Source: Ktedonobacter robiniae (GTDB lineage Bacteria > Chloroflexota > Ktedonobacteria > Ktedonobacterales > Ktedonobacteraceae). From it: a stretch of 64,000 nt of DNA. The DNA lies in NCBI RefSeq assembly GCF_016587375.1, contig NZ_BNJG01000003.1:1674001-1738000 (forward strand), given 5' to 3'. Both the position numbers and the translations under genes were made by a program. Below are positions 34,018-42,465 of the stretch, one piece after another. Below the pieces are notes generated by a model. The model had not been told where the DNA came from and made no database searches. It was given only the letters and a program-made list of their open reading frames with translations. The first letter of the stretch is position 1; every line of letters begins with the position of its first letter.

Positions 34018-35783
34018 AGACATATCGATTGCTCGGGGCTTTGACTCGTTACCGCCTTTTTTACAAAGTCAGGATGGTCATTGGCTCCTTTATCAATCAT
34101 GGCACAATGGTGATGTTTGGCTTGCTGCTCCAGCAGCTCTTTGATACGCTCTATCAGAAGCCCCACTTTGATGCCGCCCTGGGACTGCTCCTGCTGACCC
34201 TCTTTGGGCTTATCCTGGTCCAGATGGGTATTCAATTTATCGGCTTTGATAATACCTTGAAGGTGCATTACCCGGTGCGTGGCCTGCTGTGCCGCAACGT
34301 CATCGCGCAGATTTTTCAACTACCCGGTGCGCGGGCCGTCAAAGTGACGCCAGGGGAGGCGCTCAATACTCTGCGCGATGACACGGAGATCGTGGCCGAT
34401 GCGCCGGGTGTGGGCCTGCTTGGAGGCTGGCTCTTCGCCATTGTGGCCATCGTTATTCTCCTGCGCATCAATGCGTTAATCACGCTGCTGGTACTTGTGC
34501 CGCTCGCACTTGTCATCGTCATCGCCCAGGCATTGATGAAGAGTATGGAGAAGTATCGCAAGGCCAGCCGTAGCGCCACCGGCAAAGTCACGGGCTTGAT
34601 CGGTGAGATCCTGGGCGCGACGCAGGCCATCCAGGTCGCGGGCGCCGAGCTGCCCGTCGTCGAGCACTTTCGCCAATTGAGTGATCAACGACTGGTGAAA
34701 ATGCTGCGTGAGCGCCTGCAAAACGATAGCATCAACGCCGTACTTGGCAACGCAGTCGGCCTGGGAACGGGCCTGGTTCTCTTTCTCGCCGCTCTCAATG
34801 CCCATGTCGCACATCTGAGCATAGGTAATATTGCCCTCTTTATCTTCTATATCGATTATATCGCGGGCATCATCTCTGGGATTGGAGCGAGCCTGGGAAG
34901 CCTCGCGCAGGTCAGGGTCTCCTTTGGGCGCTTACTGGTCTTGATGCAGGCTCAAGGGCGGGAGCGCAAACTGGTTGAACCTCATCCCGTCTCGCTCAAG
35001 AAAGGACCATTGCCGATCAATGAGATGGTTGTAAGCTCTCTTCAGGAGAAGTTGGAGCATATCACAGCTACCGATCTGACCTATCACTATCCAGGAGGTG
35101 CGGGAATCGAGGGCATCGACCTGAGTCTGGGGTGTGGAACGCTCACCGCCATTGTTGGGCGCGTTGGCTCAGGCAAGACGACCCTGGTACGCACACTGCT
35201 GGGCCAGTTGCCTAGAGAGCGGGGCGAGATCCAGTGGAACGGGAAGCCCGTAGCCGACGCGGCGGCCTTCTTTGTCCCGCCACGCTCGGCCTACACGCCG
35301 CAGATCCCTCATCTCTTTAGCGACACCTTGCAGGCCAACATTCTACTTGGGCAGGCCGAGGGACAGGCAGACATCCAGATAGCACTCTCTCAAGCCGTGT
35401 TAGACCGTGATGTCGCGGACTTTTCCCAGGGCGTGCAGACAGAGATCGGCACGCGCGGTATGAAACTCTCTGGCGGTCAGGTCCAGCGCACCGCCGCCGC
35501 GCGTATGCTGGCGCGCCCGGCCGAGCTACTCGTCCTGGACGATCTCTCCAGCGCCCTGGACGTGGAGACCGAGAGCCTACTCTGGCAGAGGCTCTTCGCC
35601 CGGCGCGAGCAGACCTACCTCGTCGCCACCCATCGCCGAGCGGTCCTGCGCCGCGCCGACCACATCCTTGTGCTCAAAGATGGCCAGCTTGAAGCCCAGG
35701 GAACCCTGGACCACTTGCTAGTGCACTCCAACGAGATGCGTGCCCTCTGGCACGATGAGCAGGATAAGCACATTGGGGAGTGA
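34014..35783 (+). CDS. ABC exporter half-transporter 2 (permease-ATPase fusion)
   Basis: 589 residues, with TM region about 15-310 and ATPase domain about 350-585. Walker A is VGRVGSGKTTLVRTLL, signature MKLSGGQVQRTAAARM, and Walker B LLVLDDLSSALDVET, with Asp in place of the catalytic Glu. This is the non-canonical half; paired with the Glu-containing partner it gives an asymmetric exporter like those of the BmrCD or TM287/288 type. The start codon overlaps the partner's stop (ATGA), so synthesis is coupled. The operon probably ends here, followed by decayed genes. Confidence 0.93.
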   Translation: MKTYRLLGALTRYRLFYKVRMVIGSFINHGTMVMFGLLLQQLFDTLYQKPHFDAALGLLLLTLFGLILVQMGIQFIGFDNTLKVHYPVRGLLCRNVIAQIFQLPGARAVKVTPGEALNTLRDDTEIVADAPGVGLLGGWLFAIVAIVILLRINALITLLVLVPLALVIVIAQALMKSMEKYRKASRSATGKVTGLIGEILGATQAIQVAGAELPVVEHFRQLSDQRLVKMLRERLQNDSINAVLGNAVGLGTGLVLFLAALNAHVAHLSIGNIALFIFYIDYIAGIISGIGASLGSLAQVRVSFGRLLVLMQAQGRERKLVEPHPVSLKKGPLPINEMVVSSLQEKLEHITATDLTYHYPGGAGIEGIDLSLGCGTLTAIVGRVGSGKTTLVRTLLGQLPRERGEIQWNGKPVADAAAFFVPPRSAYTPQIPHLFSDTLQANILLGQAEGQADIQIALSQAVLDRDVADFSQGVQTEIGTRGMKLSGGQVQRTAAARMLARPAELLVLDDLSSALDVETESLLWQRLFARREQTYLVATHRRAVLRRADHILVLKDGQLEAQGTLDHLLVHSNEMRALWHDEQDKHIGE

Positions 35784-35818
35784 CTGGCATATCTGTTACA
35801 TGAAGAAGGGATTTATCT

Positions 35819-36154
35819 ATGTATGACAGAAAAAAGAGCAACCCCTGGCTGCGAGAAAATATTGAGCGCCTGTGCCGTGAGCCAGGAGCGAGACAGCTCC
35901 TCAATCTGGAGCGCCAGAATCTGCTGAGTATTGATCTGACCAATTCCGATCTAGCTGATATTCATCGATATTCTACCTGGCATCACTTGTGGAGGCCTAC
36001 TTGCTCAAAGGCAGTGCCTTTACCTGGCCATCATCGCTGGTATCATTCCCACGCTGCGCGCTATTCCTCTCGTTCACCCCATGCGTATCTCACATATAGC
36101 ATAACGAGAAATAAGAGATGGAAACATAGCCACCGCAGACGCTTTTACAGTTGA
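35819..36154 (+). pseudogene. Short gene remnant after the exporter operon
   Basis: The first about 45 residues (MYDRKKSNPWLRENIERLCR, then NLLSIDLTNSDLADI) look like real protein and have AAGAAGGGA before the ATG. After about base 35960 the frame turns into basic, repetitive-looking sequence, while another frame continues plausibly with YLASLVEAYLLKGSAFTW. I read this as a small gene broken by a frameshift. The family is not recognised. Confidence 0.4.
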
Positions 36155-36200
36155 AAAGAGAAACTTTTTCTTGTCAGAAGTAATACCAAAAAGAAGGGAG

Positions 36201-36585
36201 CTATGCCAGATTGCGTCGATAGGAGATCTCTTCTTTTACTGTGCTAAATCCCAGCTTTCGATAGTCCGCGAGCGTCTCAGGAGCTTCTCCCCAGGCTTTG
36301 AGTTCGAGTACTGTTGACTGTTGGAGCAAGAGCCAGCCTATGACAGTCAGGAGGAGCTGAAGCGCCAGGTTGCCCTCACGGTACTGCGTAACAATGCCAG
36401 GGGCGTCAATAAGCGCGTTTCGGACTTCTCCTTCTTGTTCGCTCAATGTGGCACGACAGGTAAAGGAAGAAGCGAGACGCCAACAATATTCATCGTCATC
36501 ATCAAGCTTAATGATCTTACGAGAAGAGGCTTTTCCACCAGATGAGGAACCAGAGAAATTACCGTTGGATAGAGGGGACCCTCAC
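36201..36585 (-). pseudogene. GNAT acetyltransferase remnant (C-terminal part)
   Basis: The end ELKAWGEAPETLADYRKLGF and STVKEEISYRRNLA is the C-terminus of a GNAT N-acetyltransferase, preceded by the acetyl-CoA helix region YREGNLALQLLLTVIGWLLL, in which the RxxGxG/A loop is degraded. No start codon or N-terminal half is visible; a stop lies just upstream. It abuts the MFS remnant, so this stretch is a set of decaying genes. Confidence 0.6.
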
Positions 36586-36953
36586 TCAAGCCAACGAGCA
36601 GGCCGAAAACCACTCATCAGTATGCTTGCAAAAGACGGGGTGAGATGTCGCTCGTTGAGTGCAAAGCTGTATAACCAACTACTCAAAACACCGTGCAGGC
36701 CTGCCTGGGATGCGATAAACACTCCAATGAGCCACACCTGTGGGCTCGCGAGTGTCGCCAACCACAACGTGTGCCCTTGCTTCTGGATGCTTCGAGCATT
36801 ACTTACTAAAGGCCCGACGGTTGCCGGAGTTAAATGGTAAAAGACCATGAGATCAGGCAGGATGATTCCCCATGCTCCTGATTGGAAACCAAACAAAAAT
36901 AATCCCAGAAAAGCAGAGCCAATCAGAAGCCGCTGGGGAGGAGAAAGTGACAT
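36582..36953 (-). pseudogene. MFS transporter remnant
   Basis: Begins like an intact major facilitator (MSLSPPQRLLIGSAFLGLFL, GAWGIILPDLMVFYHLTPAT, VGPLVS) with AAAGGA before the ATG. It then jumps to a region resembling helices from the middle of the protein (VWLIGVFIASQAGLHGVLSS, LTPSFASILMSGF). Total 123 residues against about 400 for the family, and the TM2-3 loop signature is missing. An internal deletion and a 3' truncation are the simplest reading. Confidence 0.6.
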
Positions 36954-37400
36954 TTCAGTTCCTTTCATTATCTACAGAAAGAGCAAGGCTAGGAAATAGA
37001 AGTATAGATAAAAAGAGGTGGTTTTTCTATGGTAAATGAGGGTCAGTTCTTGACATCAAGCACTGGAGCACGCTTTTTTCTCTAGAAAGGAGGGGAAGGA
37101 TCAGGATACTTATGAAGAGAGTGAATTTCAAAGCAATTGTTTATCACTCCAGGTGACTGCAATCGATGGTAGCTGTTTAGGAGCGACACTAACAGTAATG
37201 TAAAACCTTCAAGTTCCTTTAGAGGCTTCTCCAGATTTTCCTTCTGCTCTCTACTATGTGATCTAGGAACCAGAGCTTGAATATGGCACTGTTGGTATCC
37301 ATCGCAAACGCTACACGTTGTCCTGAGTCTCCAATTGGGCATGAGTGTTGTACAGTAGAGATGTGATCAAAGCAAAGTAGTCAGGAAAGGATCAATACTC
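36954..37400. other. Gap with one doubtful reading frame
   Basis: A minus-strand frame at 37082-37342 (86 codons, MPNWRLRTTCSVCDGYQQCH...) has protein-like composition and a CxxC pair. It lacks a ribosome site and any recognised family, so I do not call it a gene; it could be another remnant. The last 80 bases before 37401 should hold the promoter of the DUF6194 gene. Confidence 0.3.
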
Positions 37401-37877
37401 ATGAATGAATCTGAGATCAGCCAGTATATCATTGGGACATTTGAGGGCGTAGATGTGGTGGTTGCTTCGGGCGACAGCTTCTTCTTCTACAACCCGGATA
37501 GTAACGTACCACCGGATCACAGGTTTCCGTTTGTGACACTTGTGACCAGCGATATCAATGACCAGTTCTCTAACCTCAACCGCCCGACGGTCTTTCGCTT
37601 GAACATCGGCATTAGCAAGCAGACGTTTCGCTCGCTCTTTGGCGAACTCTCGCATCCTTCCGGCAGAGACAGCGCGGCGATCAGCGGCGAAAACTCTAGC
37701 GACTACGACTTCACTGCCCTGGATCAAATAATGCCTCACCCTGTGTATGGCCGAATGCTCTGGGTGTGCGTGCTCAACCCAAGTGAGGAGACGTTTGAAA
37801 CGAAAGTGCGGCAGCTTCTGGCCGAGGCGTATGACCTGGCGGTGAGCAAGCATAAGAGACGGGTAGCTCGCAGGTAG
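37401..37877 (+). CDS. DUF6194 family protein
   Basis: 158 residues, matching the DUF6194 pattern known mainly from actinobacteria. Landmarks are DSFFFYNPDSNVPPDHRFPF, VTLVTSDINDQFSNLNRPTV, FRLNIGISKQTFRSLFG, and DQIMPHPVYGRMLWVCVLNP near the C-terminus. Function unknown; small, soluble, no signal peptide. It ends KHKRRVARR. A terminator hairpin follows, shared with the convergent deacylase gene. Confidence 0.8.
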   Translation: MNESEISQYIIGTFEGVDVVVASGDSFFFYNPDSNVPPDHRFPFVTLVTSDINDQFSNLNRPTVFRLNIGISKQTFRSLFGELSHPSGRDSAAISGENSSDYDFTALDQIMPHPVYGRMLWVCVLNPSEETFETKVRQLLAEAYDLAVSKHKRRVARR

Positions 37878-37976
37878 GCTCCAACCGGAGAAGATGAAAC
37901 CATATGTGTAGTTACCTCTTTCATCTTTTTGGAAAAGAATGCGCTTGCAACCCATTCTGTGCCTGAGCATAAGATA

Positions 37977-38027
37977 GGGATGTGGAGGGTGCTGGCTGCT
38001 TGCAACAGCCAGCACCCTCCACATCCC
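37977..38027. terminator. Bidirectional hairpin between DUF6194 and deacylase genes
   Basis: 22-bp perfect arms (37977-37998, 38006-38027), loop CTTGCAA. The right arm ends at the base next to the deacylase stop codon. Confidence 0.8.
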
Positions 38028-39671
38028 CTATTTGGCGCCGCTACCTCTCACGAAGTGGCCGGGGGTCGCGCCAGTGTGCTGGCTGTCGCGGATGACGCGC
38101 ATGCCGTTGACCCAGACGTCGCGCACGCCGGTGGAGAGCTGGTGGGCATCCTCGAAGGTGGCGCGGTCGGCGATGGTCTGGGGATCAAAGAGGACTACGT
38201 CAGCGTAGTAGCCGGGGAGGAGCAGTCCTCTATCTCTCAGGCCCAGGCGCGCGGCGACGGAACCGCTCATCTTGCGAATGGCCTCTTCCAGGGTCAGGTG
38301 CCGCTCCTCGCGCACATATTTGGCCAGGACGCGGGGATAGGTACCGTAGGCGCGTGGATGCGTGGGACCGTGCGGTCTCGCCCAGGTGGGATCGACGCCG
38401 CCCGCGTCCGTGGAGATCTTGACCCAGGGCTGGCGCAGGCCGAGTGCCACATTGGCCTCGTCCATACTAAAGTAGATGGTGAAGATACGCTGCTGCTCTG
38501 AGATCAAGAGGTCGATCACGGCATCGATCCAGTGCTGACCGCGCATCTCGGCGATCTCTGAGAGGCGTTTCCCCACATATTGCTGGTTCTCGGGCCGCTC
38601 GAAGCCGATGGGCATGACGCCCTCGGGACCGATGCCATGCGCCTGGGCCTCCCAATCGCCCGAGGGATTAAGCACCTCGGCGCGTACCCGCTCGCGTACA
38701 GCGGGATCGCTGAGCCGCTGGTACATCAAGCCACCCTCGGCCAACCAGGGCGGGAGCACCGAACTCAGGCCAGTTCCCGAGCCAGGATAGGGATACATGT
38801 CCGCCGTCACATCGATGCCAGCCTCGCGTGCGCGCTGGATACTTTCAATGGCGAGCTGCATTTTCTGCCAGTTGTGGCTGCCACTGGCCTTGAGGTGATA
38901 GATCTCGACGGGTACGTTGGCCTCGCGCCCAATGGTAATGGCCTCCTCGATGGCCTCAAGCAGTTGCTCGCCCTCGGAGCGCAGGTGTGTAACATAGATC
39001 CCACCGTATAGCCCGGCGACCTTTGCGACCTCGATCAGCTCTTCGGTCGAGGTATACGTATCGGGAGGATAGATCAAGGCGTAGGAGACGCCAAAGGCTC
39101 CATCCTCCATAGCCTCAGCCATCACGCGGCGCATACGCTCCAGCTCATCCTGTGTAGGATCACCCATGCGCAGGCCCATGACATACTCGCGCAACGTGCC
39201 GCCACCCAGGAATGATCCCACATTGGGGGAGACGCCGCGCTCAACCATCGCCTCAAGCCAGTGGCGAAAGCGTGTCCAGGCCTTTGCCGGTTCGATCCAC
39301 TCGCGTACCAGCTCACGCTCCTGGGGTGAGAGATCGACGAAACTATCCGTAATCTGGCCTCCCACAGGCGCCGGGGACCAGCCTTCGCCCATTATCTCTA
39401 AAGTGACCCCTTGCGTGATCTTGGAGAGGTCGCGTGGATCGCGCATAAGCGGCACATGCGAGTGGCTCAGGATATCGATAAAGCCAGGACTGACAACCAG
39501 CCCCTCCGCGTTGACAACCTCGCGCGCCCTCGCGGGCGAAATATGGCCGGTAGGCGCGATCTCTTGAATGCGCTCCCCGGTGATTGCCACATCTCCATAG
39601 AACCACGGATTCCCCGTGCCATCAACGATCTTAGCCCCGCGAATCAAGGTATCTATGCCGCCAGTGCTCAT
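38028..39671 (-). CDS. N-acyl-D-amino-acid deacylase (D-aminoacylase family amidohydrolase)
   Basis: 547-residue metal-dependent amidohydrolase. The N-terminal small beta domain (DTLIRGAKIVDGTGNPWFYG) leads into the barrel metal motif GFIDILSHSHVPLMRD, where most relatives have DxHTH or DxHSH. EIYHLKASGSHNWQKM carries the bridging acidic/His region, and STDAGGVDPTWARPHGPTHP with RAYGTYPRVLAKYVREE is the D-aminoacylase C-terminal signature. Members release D-amino acids or N-acylated dipeptide ends; some act on other N-acyl groups. The initiator ATG has AAGGAGG about eight bases upstream. Stand-alone gene. Confidence 0.9.
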   Translation of the reverse strand: MSTGGIDTLIRGAKIVDGTGNPWFYGDVAITGERIQEIAPTGHISPARAREVVNAEGLVVSPGFIDILSHSHVPLMRDPRDLSKITQGVTLEIMGEGWSPAPVGGQITDSFVDLSPQERELVREWIEPAKAWTRFRHWLEAMVERGVSPNVGSFLGGGTLREYVMGLRMGDPTQDELERMRRVMAEAMEDGAFGVSYALIYPPDTYTSTEELIEVAKVAGLYGGIYVTHLRSEGEQLLEAIEEAITIGREANVPVEIYHLKASGSHNWQKMQLAIESIQRAREAGIDVTADMYPYPGSGTGLSSVLPPWLAEGGLMYQRLSDPAVRERVRAEVLNPSGDWEAQAHGIGPEGVMPIGFERPENQQYVGKRLSEIAEMRGQHWIDAVIDLLISEQQRIFTIYFSMDEANVALGLRQPWVKISTDAGGVDPTWARPHGPTHPRAYGTYPRVLAKYVREERHLTLEEAIRKMSGSVAARLGLRDRGLLLPGYYADVVLFDPQTIADRATFEDAHQLSTGVRDVWVNGMRVIRDSQHTGATPGHFVRGSGAK

Positions 39672-39869
39672 GTTTATCCTCCTTACATGAATGCTTGTGC
39701 GCCAGTAGCGCTCGCTCTCTTGCTACAAACCATTGTAGCATTTTAGGAAGGGAAGGCGCCTACCAGGCAGTTTTCGATGCACCCAACTTTGCCACTGTAC
39801 TGCCACACCTGCTCCATGTTGGTTCGCTTCTTGCCTGAAAGTTCCATAAGTAGCAGTACCTTACGAAAT

Positions 39870-39928
39870 TTGTCATACTTTGTAAAGTTTGCTTGACAAA
39901 TTTATAATTATCGTTTACATTATGACAA
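39870..39928 (+). promoter_or_regulatory. Promoter and operator cluster of the membrane-protein/XRE operon
   Basis: TTGACA (39893-39898), 17-bp spacer, TACATT (39916-39921). TTGTCAT (39870-39876) and ATGACAA (39922-39928) form an inverted pair bracketing the promoter, and the -35 region holds a further TGACAA half site. Two more TTGACA/TTGACG copies follow downstream. This fits autoregulation by the XRE protein of the operon. Confidence 0.55.
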
Positions 39929-40020
39929 GGAAACTTGACATTTTGACGAGCCTGCTCGACAAAGCTAGAGATTGTAATTGAGCGAGTAAAGAAACCATCA
40001 TCGAGAAAGTATGGAGAACT

Positions 40021-40407
40021 ATGAACAAACCAGCGAGAAATACATATCTTAAAATACTCTGGCTACCACTGGCTGTGTACATAATCGTCCTGATCATTTC
40101 GGCTGTATTAATCAACATCAGCCCCACTTCGGCGTGGTGGCGTATCCCGTTGGCGCTGATTCCGGTAGTGCCAGCGGCTTTTGCCATGTTTGCCTATATG
40201 CGCTTTATTCGTCGCATGGACGAATTGCAGCGCCACATCCAACTTGAAGGACTGGCTTTCGGCTTCGCAAGTGTGGGCCTTCTAACGTTCAGCTATGGCT
40301 TTCTGGAAAACATCGGCTTCCCCCATGTGAGCTGGATTTACATCTTCCCCTTGATGCTAGTACTCTGGTGCATAGGGAGCGCGCTTGCCGCGCGGAGGTA
40401 TCGATGA
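40021..40407 (+). CDS. Four-helix membrane protein paired with an XRE regulator
   Basis: 128 residues, family not named. Four TM helices: YLKILWLPLAVYIIVLIISA, WWRIPLALIPVVPAAFAMFA, GLAFGFASVGLLTFSYGF, and WIYIFPLMLVLWCIGSALAA. The conserved-looking loop RFIRRMDELQRHIQLEGLAF joins helices two and three. Its stop overlaps the start of the XRE gene (ATGA), so the two are translated together. This membrane protein/small XRE pairing is common in Gram-positive-type bacteria, but its role is not known. Confidence 0.75.
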   Translation: MNKPARNTYLKILWLPLAVYIIVLIISAVLINISPTSAWWRIPLALIPVVPAAFAMFAYMRFIRRMDELQRHIQLEGLAFGFASVGLLTFSYGFLENIGFPHVSWIYIFPLMLVLWCIGSALAARRYR

Positions 40408-40622
40408 ATAATAAGTTAAAAGTGCTTAGAGCGATGCATAACTGGTCGCAGGCTGACCTTGCCGAGCGCTTGCAGGTCTCGCGACAGACGGTGAATGCCC
40501 TGGAGACTGGCAAGTATGATCCCAGCCTTGCGCTCGCGTTCAAGATCGCACGTCTCTTTGAGATGTCGGTTGAGCAAATCTTTGATCCTGAACTCGAGCA
40601 AGAGAACAAAAAGGAGAGCTAG
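40404..40622 (+). CDS. XRE family transcriptional regulator, small (YozG-like)
   Basis: 72 residues, almost only a helix-turn-helix: VLRAMHNWSQADLAERLQVS, then RQTVNALETGKYDPSLALAF and KIARLFEMSVEQIFDPE. The ATG overlaps the stop of the upstream membrane-protein gene. A longer frame starting twelve codons earlier is unlikely because the coupled ATG has GGAGG nearby. It probably represses its own operon through the inverted TTGTCAT/ATGACAA sites upstream. Confidence 0.88.
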   Translation: MNNKLKVLRAMHNWSQADLAERLQVSRQTVNALETGKYDPSLALAFKIARLFEMSVEQIFDPELEQENKKES

Positions 40623-40739
40623 CATAAAGGGCTGGATGGATGTGGAGAGCAAGTAGCCTTAGTATACGTGAAACACGCCTGGCGTGTGCTAGCTCTAGTT
40701 CTCTTTGTACAAAATAAGACAGAGAGATAACTTGAAAGC

Positions 40740-41780
40740 ATGAGGAAAAGAAGCATGTTATCGAAAAATATTACACTGTCAAACGTACAACATGACGGGC
40801 GTAAGACAATCTTGGCACAACCTTCACTCGTCGTTTACTTCGTGCTGGCATATCTCATCTCATGGCTGCTTTGGCTGCCATTGATAGTATCAAAAGGCGG
40901 AGGTATCGGCCTCCTACCATTCTCTATGAGTTCCGACGCTTCTGCATTAGATGTCCTGGGTGTCATTTTGCTAGGCTCATGTGGGCCAGCAATCGCCGCC
41001 TTAATTATGAGTGCCGTTGTGGAGGGAAAAGCTGGTGTGCTCCTTTTACTGCGGCGCATAATCCGTGTGCGTGCAGGTATCCAGTGGTATATGCTGGCCC
41101 TTTTCTTGCCCATCGTGGCAAGTGTAGTGTATTACCTACCGCTGGGACCTCTGGATGTGCTGAAGCACCTGTTCAGCACACAAGGAGCATTGGGATTAGC
41201 CTTTTACATCGTTGCCGTCCCGGGTGGCATGGTGCTTGGCTCCCCGCTAGGTGAAGAGGTGGGATGGCGCGGTTTCGCTCTGCATCGTCTGCAAAGGCGC
41301 ATGGGTCCACTGGCCAGCAGCCTCCTCCTCGCGCTCTTGTGGGCCTGCTGGCATCTACCACTGGCCGCCTTCACCGTCTGGGGAGCACAATTCCGAGTAA
41401 TCGGTCTCCTGCCTGGCTTCATACTTTATATACTGACAGTTGCGGGTTATACCATTGTCATGACCTGGTTGTTTAACAATACGCGGGGCAGTATCTTCCT
41501 GGCGATTCTCTTCCATTCCGCTGTTGACACCGTTCCAACGCTGTTCTTTGTAGCGTATCCACAATTGAACAACAAGCTGGGTGCAACCGGTGCGAGCAGT
41601 AACGGATCAATGTCAGCAATCCTCGTCTCACTAGCAGGCGTAGGAGCCTGGCTGGTGATCGTCGGAATTATCCTGGTAGCGACCAGAGGGAGGTTATCCT
41701 ACAAGCCTGGCCTTGAGAAGGATGTTCAGCCATCCATTGATGAGCCAGTCGTCGATGATGAGATGGTTGCCTCAAGGTAG
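40740..41780 (+). CDS. CPBP family intramembrane metalloprotease
   Basis: 346-residue membrane protein with about eight TM helices. The protease (type II CAAX/ABI) motifs are present: motif 1 SPLGEEVGWRGFAL with EExxxR, motif 2 LLWACWHLPLAAF with the HxxxA/F His, and motif 3 FLAILFHSAVD with the third metal ligand. In bacteria such proteins process or protect against peptides, often bacteriocins. A second ATG five codons in (MLSKNI) is an alternative start. It lies 117 bp after the XRE gene and could be under its control. Confidence 0.88.
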   Translation: MRKRSMLSKNITLSNVQHDGRKTILAQPSLVVYFVLAYLISWLLWLPLIVSKGGGIGLLPFSMSSDASALDVLGVILLGSCGPAIAALIMSAVVEGKAGVLLLLRRIIRVRAGIQWYMLALFLPIVASVVYYLPLGPLDVLKHLFSTQGALGLAFYIVAVPGGMVLGSPLGEEVGWRGFALHRLQRRMGPLASSLLLALLWACWHLPLAAFTVWGAQFRVIGLLPGFILYILTVAGYTIVMTWLFNNTRGSIFLAILFHSAVDTVPTLFFVAYPQLNNKLGATGASSNGSMSAILVSLAGVGAWLVIVGIILVATRGRLSYKPGLEKDVQPSIDEPVVDDEMVASR

Positions 41781-41827
41781 AATTGTGGGCTGGCATGACC
41801 CAGGGCATTTACCACTGGCATTCTCTT

Positions 41828-41859
41828 CTTCTCGTCAAGCGCCTGTAGGCGCTGAGAAG
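41828..41859. repeat. Short palindromic module AGCGCCT-GT-AGGCGCT
   Basis: Seven-bp core arms (41838-41844, 41847-41853) inside a looser CTTCTC/GAGAAG pair. Same type as the GCGCC/GGCGC modules at 9.75, 14.34 and 22.26 kb, here after the CPBP protease gene and without a long companion hairpin. Confidence 0.5.
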
Positions 41860-42021
41860 TCTGTGTGTTGGATTAGTCATCTTTTCCTATAAGGCAGTGC
41901 ATGCTGGCATGGGCCCTCTAATTAAGAACAGCTCGTTCCGCGATTGTGCTATGATGTGCTTGTATTTTAGAATATAATTGCCTATTTGCTTTGACTGGGT
42001 GCTAGAGAAGAGAGAGTGTCT

Positions 42022-42444
42022 ATGCCACGAGCAAGCGTACAAATTCGTGTCCCTTTCCCCGATGTTGATAGTTCGAGACGCATCCATTTCACGGCCATGC
42101 TGCGCTATTTTGAGGTCGCTGAACATGAGTTGATGCGCGCAATTGGTTTCCCCTATGCGACCGCGCTATGGGGTGTGGCCTTCCCTCGGGTCCATGTGGC
42201 CTGTGATTTTCGTGGGGCGGTGCGCTATGATGACCTCCTGAGCGTGGAGGCGTGGGTGGCACATGTGGGACGTAGCTCGTGGAAGGTGGCCTTTACCGCG
42301 CGCGCGCTGCAAGAGGTCGCCTCGGAGCTACAGGTAGGCGATATTGTGGCCGAGGGGGAGATCGCGATTGTGTGTATGAATCCAAAGAGCGAGCGCGCCC
42401 AGCCTCTCCCCGAGGAGCTACGCCAGGCGCTTGAGAGGGAGTAA
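42022..42444 (+). CDS. Acyl-CoA thioesterase, 4HBT hotdog fold
   Basis: About 140 residues, single hotdog domain. VPFPDVDSSRRIHFTAMLRY, then FEVAEHELMRAIGFPYATAL, matches 4-hydroxybenzoyl-CoA thioesterase-like proteins with the active-site Asp/Glu helix; VHVACDFRGAVRYDDLLSVE is the second strand pair. It would hydrolyse an acyl- or aroyl-CoA in the cytoplasm. The ATG of MPRASVQ is used; a GTG two codons before it is also in frame. The GNAT gene follows 21 bp later, probably in the same transcript. Confidence 0.87.
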   Translation: MPRASVQIRVPFPDVDSSRRIHFTAMLRYFEVAEHELMRAIGFPYATALWGVAFPRVHVACDFRGAVRYDDLLSVEAWVAHVGRSSWKVAFTARALQEVASELQVGDIVAEGEIAIVCMNPKSERAQPLPEELRQALERE

Positions 42445-42465
42445 TGGATAAAGGAGGGAACCTGT

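Noticed and set aside
37082..37342. 86-codon minus-strand frame with a CxxC pair
   Set aside because: Composition is protein-like but there is no ribosome site, no known family and decayed genes lie next to it; kept only as a note.
38028..39671. Dihydroorotase or urease-type amidohydrolase
   Set aside because: The C-terminal STDAGGVDPTWARPHGPTHP and RAYGTYPR blocks are specific to the D-aminoacylase group.
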